Below, one piece after another: positions 1 to 5,114 of a stretch of DNA of 5,114 nucleotides. Position 1 is the first letter of the stretch. Each line of letters begins with the position of its first letter. This stretch comes from Oribacterium sp. UBA5894 (GTDB lineage: Bacteria; Bacillota; Clostridia; Lachnospirales; Lachnospiraceae): NCBI GenBank assembly GCA_002431355.1, contig DJEQ01000072.1, positions 1 to 5,114 on the forward strand, read 5' to 3'. Below the pieces are notes generated by a model. The model did no database searches. It worked only from the letters and a program-made list of their open reading frames with translations, and was not told the DNA's origin. The position numbers were made by a program, and so were the translations under genes.

Positions 1-627
1 GTACATAAGGAGGATCCGACCATCCATGTGAAGGCCATCACCTCCTTCGTGTATGATCAGCCGGCCGTGCTGGATGAGCATTATGCGGAGAAACAGGGAC
101 TCCTGTTTGTCGGTGGCTTTGCGCACCCGCCAAACAAGGATGGTCTCCTCTGGTTCGTGCAGGACATCCTGCCGAAGATTGAGGAGAAGATTCCGGGGGT
201 TGTACTGCATGTCATTGGCTCGCATGCCGACGACGAGGTGCTTGCGCTGAATGCGCGGCCGGATGTCGATGTGCTCGGCTTCGTCAGCAGTGAAAAGCTG
301 GATGAGATGTATCGGAAGAGCCGCGTCGTGGTGGTACCGCTTCGCTTCGGTGCAGGCGTCAAGGGCAAGGTGGTTGAGGCCCTGCATGCCGGTACGGCCG
401 TGGTTACGACGAGCTGTGGCGCAGAGGGCATTACGGCCTCTGAGCAGGTGCTGCATGTAGAGGATGATCCGACCGCCTTTGCCGAGGATGTCATCCATCT
501 CTATCAGCATCCGGAGGAAATTGAGCAGATGGCACACCATGCCGTCCACTTTATCGAGACCTTCTACTCCCCGGACGGTGCCTGGGCGAAGATCCAAGAT
601 GATTTTGAAACAGGTCGAAAGCCATGA
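1..627 (+). CDS. Glycosyltransferase, GT-B fold (GT4-type), C-terminal part; 5' end outside window
   Basis: This is the sugar-nucleotide-binding half of a GT-B glycosyltransferase, expected to act in the cytoplasm on a growing lipid-linked glycan. The frame is open from the first base, so the gene starts upstream; 208 codons are visible. Seen in the translation (numbering from base 1): FVGGF at residues 36-40 with a following PN, which opens the C-terminal Rossmann domain; DVLGFV near 89-94; and the hallmark FGAGVKGKVVEAL at 116-128, followed by GAEG at 140-143. The Glu in the latter block corresponds to the conserved nucleotide-sugar-contacting EX7E region of GT4 enzymes. The acceptor-binding N-terminal domain is not in the window; it may be a simple two-domain enzyme or the last module of a multidomain transferase. 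An internal GTG at 28 is possible as a start but would leave only half an enzyme. Donor and acceptor cannot be told. The stop overlaps the next start in an ATGA. Confidence 0.88.
   Translation, partial: VHKEDPTIHVKAITSFVYDQPAVLDEHYAEKQGLLFVGGFAHPPNKDGLLWFVQDILPKIEEKIPGVVLHVIGSHADDEVLALNARPDVDVLGFVSSEKLDEMYRKSRVVVVPLRFGAGVKGKVVEALHAGTAVVTTSCGAEGITASEQVLHVEDDPTAFAEDVIHLYQHPEEIEQMAHHAVHFIETFYSPDGAWAKIQDDFETGRKP
612..614 (+). promoter_or_regulatory. Ribosome binding site for the GT2 gene (weak)
   Basis: A short AGG lies nine bases before the ATG at 624, inside the 3' end of the preceding gene. It is a weak Shine-Dalgarno match; the ATGA overlap implies that translation mainly comes by reinitiation from the upstream gene. 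A second ATG at 627 directly follows the first and could also be used. Confidence 0.4.
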
Positions 628-1445
628 TGAATCAGAAGAAGCATTATAAGCACTGCTTTTCGGTCGCGGCGTACGGAGAATCGCCCTACCTTCCCTTTCT
701 GCTGCATTCTCTGAAGATGCAGACGGTGGAGAGTCGGGTGATCATCTGTACCTCGACACCGAATCGCTATATTACGAAGCTGAGTGCAGAGTACGGCTGC
801 CCGGTCTATGTACGGAACGGGGCGCATGGCCTTCAGCAGGACTGGAACTTCGCCTACGAGATGGGCAGTGAGAGCGCAGAGCTCGTCACGATTGCGCATC
901 AGGATGACCTCTATTTTCCGGATTATACGAAGGCACTTCTTCATGCCGCCCATCATTTTCCGGATCTGTCCGTCTTCTGCTGTCGCTATGATACGATTGA
1001 TGGGGCAGGTAATACCATTGACGGAAGCTCGGAGCGGGTGAAGCGCCTGCTGCGGCTTCGTCTTCGTCAGCATGAGCGGGCCGATCGCACCGCGGTGAAG
1101 CTGTCGGCGCTCCGCTATGGGAATGGCATTGGCTGCCCGAGCTGTACCTACAGCACGAAATACTGCCCGGCACCGCTGTTCCGAAATGACTATAAATTTG
1201 TCATTGACTGGGATACGCTGATTCGCCTTGCGAAGGAGCCGGGGCGGTTCATCTGCATTGAAAAGTCCCTGATGGCGTATCGTGTACACCCGGGGGCGGA
1301 GACCATGCGGAACATCGAAAATCATAATCGGGAGAAAGAGGAACGGGAAGTGTTCCGGAAGCTGCATTCGGCACCGGTGACGGCGCTGCTGATGCACTTC
1401 TATAAGAAGGCATATGGAGCATACCAGAAAGACGAAAACAGATAG
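624..1445 (+). CDS. Glycosyltransferase family 2 protein (GT-A fold)
   Basis: A 273-residue soluble enzyme with the outline of a GT2 (GT-A) transferase, probably adding a sugar to a lipid-linked or polysaccharide acceptor at the cytoplasmic face. Visible: an N-terminal beta-strand with a Y-x-E-S-x-Y-L loop (FSVAAYGESPYL, residues 12-23), typical of the nucleotide-binding start of GT2 proteins; Asp73 in a QQDWNFAY segment; AHQDD at 91-95, which takes the place of the metal-binding DXD motif; IDWDTLIRL at 194-202, a usual acceptor-side/catalytic-acid segment of the family; and YRVH at 219-222, like the C-terminal R-x-H metal-binding element. No membrane helix is evident. Residues 137-163 form a very Arg-rich stretch that may contact the membrane or be a family insert. 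The length is near that of single-domain GT2 enzymes. It overlaps the upstream gene by 4 bases and the downstream gene by 32. The family is secure; the sugar and acceptor are not known. Confidence 0.88.
   Translation: MMNQKKHYKHCFSVAAYGESPYLPFLLHSLKMQTVESRVIICTSTPNRYITKLSAEYGCPVYVRNGAHGLQQDWNFAYEMGSESAELVTIAHQDDLYFPDYTKALLHAAHHFPDLSVFCCRYDTIDGAGNTIDGSSERVKRLLRLRLRQHERADRTAVKLSALRYGNGIGCPSCTYSTKYCPAPLFRNDYKFVIDWDTLIRLAKEPGRFICIEKSLMAYRVHPGAETMRNIENHNREKEEREVFRKLHSAPVTALLMHFYKKAYGAYQKDENR
1405..1410 (+). promoter_or_regulatory. Ribosome binding site for the 606-residue membrane protein, short spacing
   Basis: AGAAGG sits only three bases before the ATG at 1414, closer than the usual 5-9. The start is nevertheless forced: an in-frame TGA at 1390-1392 excludes any earlier ATG or GTG, and the next Met in frame is far downstream after several membrane helices. 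Translation may be set by coupling to the GT2 gene, which is still being read here. Confidence 0.45.
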
Positions 1446-3234
1446 GCAATGGCTATGCACAGCAGGAGCACTGGTTCTCCTGCTGTTGTTTGGTTTATTC
1501 ATCAACCGGCATATTCATATCGACGCACTCTATGGGGATGATCTTTACCTCTGGTCCTTCTATGGCTGTGAGGACTTCTGGTCCTTTACCTTCCCGAAGG
1601 TGACGAAGGGGAACTTTCGCCCGTTTTACTGGGCCATCAGCTATCTCGAATTCTGGCTGATCGGACCCCATGTGCACTGGTATGCCCGCTTTAATGTGCT
1701 GCTGAATGTTCTGATCGCGTGGGTGATCTACTTCTTCAGCCGTCGCCTGACGCGTCTCACGAATACCCGGACCGCTCGCTTCGTCGGACAGGGCGTCGGT
1801 CTCCTCACCGGGGGACTGTATCTGCAGTCCCATTTTGCGGCCTATCAGATTGCACAGGTGCTCGGACTTCTCGAATCCCTCGCGCTTCTGCTCGCACTTC
1901 TGACGCTCTGGGGGCTGTTTGATTACCTGGAGGGCCGAGGGAAAGGCGCCTATCTTCGTGCCTGCCTCAGCTTTTTTCTCGTGATCTTCACCCATGAGCG
2001 CTACATCGCGCTGGCACCGCTCTTTTACCTCGCGGTCTTCATGCACTGGAGAAATCAGCGGCGGATTTATAAAGCCTATGGAGCTGCAGCCATGGATTCA
2101 GACGGTCGACCGATGGAGACGGGGAAGGCTTCGGCGCAGAAGCGGGAGCGGAGGAAGAACGGGGCTTCAGACACGCTTCACAGAGAGCGCATCGGTGCAC
2201 CGCTGTGGGAGCTTCTTCTGCCTGCGCTGATCCTTTTCCTCTTCTTTGCGGTTCGCATGGCCGTGGCCGGGGAGGCCATTCCGGTCGGGACGGCCGGCAC
2301 GAAGGTGCAGGATACCTTCTCGCTTTCGCAGGCCATCGGCTTCGCATGGACACAGGTCGCCTATATTTTCGGAATCAATGCCGGACACGCGATCTACTGT
2401 GGCGTTTCCTTTCTGGATTCGCCGCGCTGGGTATGGCTTCTCATTGGCGGCAGCTGGCTCTGCCTTCTCGGGATGCTCATCCTTTATGGGCGGAATGCGT
2501 GGCAGAGAGGCCACATTACCCCACGGCTCCTCGGGGAGCATCTTCTGTTCATCGGCTTTATCGGGCTCTGCATTGGCTCCAGCTCGATTACGATTCGTCT
2601 GGAAACGAGATGGGTCTATGTCAGCTATACGGCGGCGCTTCTGTATCTGTCCTTTCTGCTGGGCGAGCTCGCAAAGGGACACGTGGCGCAGGAAACGACG
2701 GAGCCGCGAGTGCTGAACATGGAAACTGTGCAGGGGCTGCGAACGCGTGCGGCAGTACAGCGCAGGCGGGAAATGGAAGATGCGGAGAGGAAGAAGGCGT
2801 GCCTTCGTCGGATCCTTCCGTTTTCTGTTCTCTTTCTTCTCTATGGCCTCGTGATGACACCGGTGGAGCACTTCGATCGGGAGCATTATGACAATATCTT
2901 TTTCTTCTTTGACCAGGATCGGGTGAATTCCCTCGCGGCATGCACCATCGATGCGGTCGGTGCGGAAAACTTCCTGGGAAAGAAGCAGGTGTATATTTTT
3001 TATAATTACTATGAGATGACGGACTTCTACGCGGAATATTTCTATAAGCCCTTTGATCCGGAGAAGACGGGACAGGGGACAGAAATTCATTTCATCAACC
3101 GTGTGGAGGATCTTCCGGCCGATGCAAGTGAAGAAAACAGCATGGTCCTCATGGAGCAGGGAAATCGTGGGTACCTGGACGTGACCGCCCAGGCATTCGG
3201 AAAGGCAGCATGGGATGAACTCAGTGAAGCATAG
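1414..3234 (+). CDS. Polytopic membrane protein, GT-C-like glycosyltransferase candidate (606 aa)
   Basis: A large integral membrane protein with about 10-12 hydrophobic segments, roughly at residues 14-31, 71-84, 90-108, 123-141, 145-169, 182-209, 263-284, 302-320, 338-358, 371-394, 399-417 and 465-483. The first external loop begins with YGDD (Asp42-Asp43) and continues to FRPFYW (Arg69). An acidic pair right after TM1 is the known catalytic signature of GT-C enzymes, which use polyprenyl-phosphate sugars outside the membrane; FTHERYIALAPL (192-203) resembles the conserved charged segment before a later helix in such proteins. Two basic loops (211-262 and 418-466) are predicted cytoplasmic. 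The C-terminal part from 484 is a hydrophilic, probably external domain very rich in Tyr and Phe. I do not recognise a named family; a polymerase, ligase or sugar-modifying role in surface polysaccharide assembly is inferred from topology and neighbours. A lipid-sugar transferase is the best guess, an accessory membrane protein the alternative. It overlaps both neighbouring genes (32 and 20 bases). Confidence 0.7.
   Translation: MEHTRKTKTDRQWLCTAGALVLLLLFGLFINRHIHIDALYGDDLYLWSFYGCEDFWSFTFPKVTKGNFRPFYWAISYLEFWLIGPHVHWYARFNVLLNVLIAWVIYFFSRRLTRLTNTRTARFVGQGVGLLTGGLYLQSHFAAYQIAQVLGLLESLALLLALLTLWGLFDYLEGRGKGAYLRACLSFFLVIFTHERYIALAPLFYLAVFMHWRNQRRIYKAYGAAAMDSDGRPMETGKASAQKRERRKNGASDTLHRERIGAPLWELLLPALILFLFFAVRMAVAGEAIPVGTAGTKVQDTFSLSQAIGFAWTQVAYIFGINAGHAIYCGVSFLDSPRWVWLLIGGSWLCLLGMLILYGRNAWQRGHITPRLLGEHLLFIGFIGLCIGSSSITIRLETRWVYVSYTAALLYLSFLLGELAKGHVAQETTEPRVLNMETVQGLRTRAAVQRRREMEDAERKKACLRRILPFSVLFLLYGLVMTPVEHFDREHYDNIFFFFDQDRVNSLAACTIDAVGAENFLGKKQVYIFYNYYEMTDFYAEYFYKPFDPEKTGQGTEIHFINRVEDLPADASEENSMVLMEQGNRGYLDVTAQAFGKAAWDELSEA
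1459..1486 (+). repeat. Perfect 10-bp inverted repeat, terminator-like hairpin inside the membrane-protein gene
   Basis: ACAGCAGGAG at 1459-1468 and CTCCTGCTGT at 1477-1486 are exact reverse complements separated by eight bases. The second arm leads into a T-rich run (1486-1499, ten T in fourteen bases, broken by G and A). The hairpin lies 13 bases after the GT2 stop codon and within the first 25 codons of the next gene, where it encodes part of TM1. The shape resembles an intrinsic terminator, but the T tract is interrupted and the region is translated, so termination is only a possibility. The repeat itself is certain; its function is inferred. Confidence 0.5.
3201..3205 (+). promoter_or_regulatory. 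Ribosome binding site supporting the start at 3215
   Basis: AAAGG, preceded by GG (GGAAAGG, 3199-3205), ends nine bases before the ATG at 3215. This favours the longer form of the 515-residue protein over an internal start at ATG 3329, which has only a purine stretch directly touching the start codon. Confidence 0.5.
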
Positions 3235-4762
3235 AGCCGAGGCCTTCGATCCGACACGGACGAACGCACGAGGAAAAACGACAGGGGACGGCGGAGAGAA
3301 AACGCAGCGCCGCATCCCGAAAGAGAAGATGGGCGGCGGTGCGTCGGCCACGAGCCGCGGATACCGTACGCGAAGGGACGCGGGAAGAAGTGTGCTTCTG
3401 TACCTTCTTCCAGTGCTGGGAACGCTGTGCCTCGGGGGGTATGTGCTGCAGGCCTCGGTGGATGTGGTCTATTCTGATTACATTCGCCTCATCAACAGCT
3501 ACCTGCCGGATCCGCTGGCACCGGAGCACTTTTTCGTTCCGGATATTCTGACGCGGATTCCGATCACCTACCTGATCCGTTTTCTGAACATCCACCTGTT
3601 CGGCTTTTCCGTCCACTTCGATCGTGCGCTGAGCCTTCTCGGACTGCTTCTTCTCATGCTGAGCGTGAGCGCCTATCTTCGGCGGGAGCGGGCCGGCATC
3701 CTCACGGTGCTCGCCGTGATGCTCCTCGGCTTCAGCCTCGATAAGTGGGAGCTTCTCCTCAATGGCTCCGGCTGTGCGCATTTTCTGAGCTATGGGCTCT
3801 TTTTCTACCATTATCTCGTACTGGAGCGGGCGTTCACTGGAACCGAAAAGCCGGGGGATGAGCGGCGGCTGGTTCTTCTGCCATGGCTCGCACTGCTCGT
3901 GGCCGGTCCGTACCTCGTGCAGTATGCGGTGACCCTCCTCCTGGCCTATGGCTACCTCGCGGTTCTTCACAACCGACAGCTGAAGGCACGAAGACTTTCG
4001 GGCTACGCGCTCTCGGCACTGCTGCCGCTGATACTGTATCTTATGAGCAATGCCTCCGCCACATACGATTATGTCGGGACGAAAGACATTGGCCTCCTTA
4101 CGGTTCTGCAGCAGCATCTGGGCTTTTCACTTCGCTTCCTGCTGGATGGCTTTGCGAGCACACTGGTTTCCGGCTCCGTGCTCGAGGATTTCCTTGCAGC
4201 CGGACACATCCAGTATTACGAAATCTATCTGCTGGGAGCACTCGTGATTCTGCTCTATCTGCTGGCGCTTGGCCTTTACTTCCGTACTGGACAGTATCGT
4301 CGGACGATCTTTCCGATGCTTCTCCTCGTGAGCGGCGCGGGAAGTCATGTGCTGGTGTTTCTGTCCCGCTACATTTACTTTACGGAAACCTATGCATGGC
4401 AGAGCCGCTATGGGCTTCAGTACCTGCCGGGCACGCTGGGACTTCTGCTGATCTATGGATATGCCGCGCGCGTCTTCCGGGCACAGCATGAAAAACGTGT
4501 GGTCGCACGGGCGGGGCTGGTGCTGTCCATTTTCGTGCTTCTTTTCTTCATGGGAGCGAGCTGTTATACTGATAAGCGGGAAATGGATGTTGCGCCATTC
4601 CGAAAGATGTATTTTGAAACCATCGCGGAGTCCGCACGAAACTATGAAAATCTGAGCGATGACGAGCTCAATGTGATATTTGAATACCATCACGGTGCCG
4701 GCAAGGTACGGCATGCACTGGATATTTTAAAGGAAAACCACTGGAACGTTTTCCGGGAGTGA
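3215..4762 (+). CDS. Polytopic membrane protein, possible GT-C-like partner of the upstream protein (515 aa)
   Basis: An integral membrane protein with a basic, glycine-rich, probably disordered cytoplasmic tail (residues 1-58) followed by about 9-11 hydrophobic segments, roughly at 59-79, 113-130, 137-154, 160-175, 185-203, 218-250, 259-277, 334-355, 363-384, 399-417 and 431-448. After TM1 comes YSDYIR (Asp88) and then ILTRIPITYL (Arg114), arranged like the first external loop of GT-C enzymes and of the preceding gene product, but with one Asp where that protein has two. WQSRYGLQY (395-403) precedes a late helix. The C-terminal 67 residues after the last helix are mostly helical and hydrophilic, ending in an ALDILKENHWNVF segment. 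No named family was recognised. A role in surface polysaccharide assembly follows from the neighbours; enzymatic activity is uncertain. The start at 3215 is chosen for its ribosome binding site and the 20-base overlap; Met39 (ATG 3329) is an alternative that would remove most of the tail. Confidence 0.68.
   Translation: MNSVKHRAEAFDPTRTNARGKTTGDGGEKTQRRIPKEKMGGGASATSRGYRTRRDAGRSVLLYLLPVLGTLCLGGYVLQASVDVVYSDYIRLINSYLPDPLAPEHFFVPDILTRIPITYLIRFLNIHLFGFSVHFDRALSLLGLLLLMLSVSAYLRRERAGILTVLAVMLLGFSLDKWELLLNGSGCAHFLSYGLFFYHYLVLERAFTGTEKPGDERRLVLLPWLALLVAGPYLVQYAVTLLLAYGYLAVLHNRQLKARRLSGYALSALLPLILYLMSNASATYDYVGTKDIGLLTVLQQHLGFSLRFLLDGFASTLVSGSVLEDFLAAGHIQYYEIYLLGALVILLYLLALGLYFRTGQYRRTIFPMLLLVSGAGSHVLVFLSRYIYFTETYAWQSRYGLQYLPGTLGLLLIYGYAARVFRAQHEKRVVARAGLVLSIFVLLFFMGASCYTDKREMDVAPFRKMYFETIAESARNYENLSDDELNVIFEYHHGAGKVRHALDILKENHWNVFRE
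4755..4759 (+). promoter_or_regulatory. Ribosome binding site for the rfbF-like gene
   Basis: GGGAG ends five bases before the ATG at 4765 and is formed by the last sense codons of the preceding gene. Its good match and spacing, with a two-base gap between stop and start, fit coupled translation. Confidence 0.6.
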
Positions 4763-4764
4763 TT

Positions 4765-5114
4765 ATGAAAGTTCTTATTTTAGCAGGCGGGTTCGGTACC
4801 CGCATTTCAGAGGAGTCGCATCTTCGTCCGAAGCCAATGATCGAAATCGGAGAGATGCCGATCCTCTGGCACATCATGAAGTACTATTCGAGCTATGGCT
4901 ACAATGATTTCATCATTCTGGCGGGCTACAAGCAGTATGTGATCAAGGAATATTTCGCAAACTACTTCCTGCATAATTCAGATGTGACCTTCGATCTCAG
5001 CAACAATCAGATGGAGGTTCACAACAATATGAATGAGCCATGGCGGGTGACCATCGTCGACACCGGGCTCAATACCATGACGGGCGGACGCATCAAGCGC
5101 GTCCAGAAGTATGT
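4765..5114 (+). CDS. rfbF: Glucose-1-phosphate cytidylyltransferase, N-terminal part; 3' end outside window
   Basis: This enzyme joins CTP and alpha-D-glucose 1-phosphate to give CDP-glucose and pyrophosphate in the cytoplasm, the first step toward CDP-4-keto-6-deoxyglucose and the CDP-3,6-dideoxyhexoses. The visible 116 codons start with MKVLILAGGFGTRISEE, holding the nucleotidyltransferase G-G-x-G-T-R loop at residues 8-13, then HLRPKPM at 19-25 with the conserved Lys23, and PILWHIMKYY from 32. The stretch from GYKQYVIKEYFANYFL through PWRVTIVDTG (92-101) and MTGGRIKRV (105-113) closely follows the RfbF/DdhA/AscA subfamily and sets it apart from glucose-1-phosphate thymidylyl- and uridylyltransferases. 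About 250 residues are usual for the family, so somewhat less than half is present. The pathway genes expected next (a CDP-glucose 4,6-dehydratase and later steps) lie beyond the right edge if present. The frame is open to the last base. Confidence 0.95.
   Translation, partial: MKVLILAGGFGTRISEESHLRPKPMIEIGEMPILWHIMKYYSSYGYNDFIILAGYKQYVIKEYFANYFLHNSDVTFDLSNNQMEVHNNMNEPWRVTIVDTGLNTMTGGRIKRVQKY

Noticed and set aside
7..30. AAGGAGG at 7-13 followed by GTG at 28 as a real start for the GT4 gene.
   Set aside because: The motif is a perfect Shine-Dalgarno match, but the spacer is 14 bases, the frame is open to the left edge, and the resulting protein would lack the N-terminal GT-B domain. The in-frame codons fit a linker of a longer protein.
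564..1505. A 313-codon open frame on the minus strand opposite the GT2 gene.
   Set aside because: The GT2 motifs (HQDD, DWD, YRVH) are firmly on the + strand; the antisense product shows no family motif and no convincing ribosome binding site was noted.
2266..2280. Small GGCC-centred inverted repeat (TGGCC-GGGGA-GGCCA) as a regulatory hairpin.
   Set aside because: The stem is only five base pairs, lies inside coding sequence and has no T tract; such repeats are expected by chance in GC-rich DNA.
2167..3351. A 394-codon open frame on the minus strand, opposite the 606-residue membrane protein gene.
   Set aside because: It mirrors the coding strand, gives a composition with no recognisable domain, and lies wholly opposite genes with clear membrane and family signatures. 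Codon bias of the sense gene explains the lack of stops.
3221..4117. A 298-codon open frame on the minus strand opposite the 515-residue membrane protein gene.
   Set aside because: The antisense of Leu-rich membrane segments yields Glu/Lys/Gln/Arg-rich sequence, exactly what is seen here; there is no independent evidence for a gene.
3883..4491. A 202-codon + strand frame inside the 515-residue membrane protein gene.
   Set aside because: It is an out-of-frame reading of the membrane protein gene with no hydrophobic or domain pattern of its own.

Overview
The window is a gene-dense stretch of a bacterial cell-surface polysaccharide cluster, all on the + strand. It holds the 3' part of a GT-B (GT4-type) glycosyltransferase, a complete GT2-family glycosyltransferase, two large polytopic membrane proteins with a GT-C-like outline, and the 5' part of a glucose-1-phosphate cytidylyltransferase gene (rfbF/ddhA type). 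The organism cannot be named from the sequence. GC content looks a little above 50% by eye, junctions are coupled and preceded by purine-rich ribosome binding sites. This would suit a moderately high-GC member of the Bacillota (Lachnospiraceae-like or Negativicutes-like), but that is inference; other bacteria with O-antigen-like clusters are possible.

Layout: positions 1-627 carry the GT4 C-terminal half, open through the left edge. The GT2 gene (624-1445) overlaps it by an ATGA. A 606-residue membrane protein (1414-3234) overlaps the GT2 gene by 32 bases. A 515-residue membrane protein (3215-4762) overlaps the previous gene by 20 bases. The rfbF-like gene starts at 4765, two bases after the preceding stop, and runs off the right edge. 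There is no intergenic space for a promoter or a conventional terminator; the five genes are probably one transcriptional unit that starts upstream and continues downstream. No RNA genes, mobile elements, CRISPR arrays or long direct repeats were seen.

Working model: the cytidylyltransferase makes CDP-glucose, the usual entry to CDP-6-deoxy or CDP-3,6-dideoxy sugars. The two soluble glycosyltransferases would transfer sugars on the cytoplasmic face. The two membrane proteins may transfer lipid-linked sugars on the outer face or otherwise serve assembly of the polymer. The most interesting observation is that the two membrane proteins, though very different in sequence, share a matching order of landmarks (acidic motif after TM1, Arg about 26 residues later, a V-H-aromatic...Arg segment, and R-[WY]-x4-Y near the last TM helices). 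This suggests an ancient duplicated pair. A 10-bp perfect hairpin followed by a T-rich run lies just after the GT2 stop codon, inside the next gene, and is a possible polarity element.
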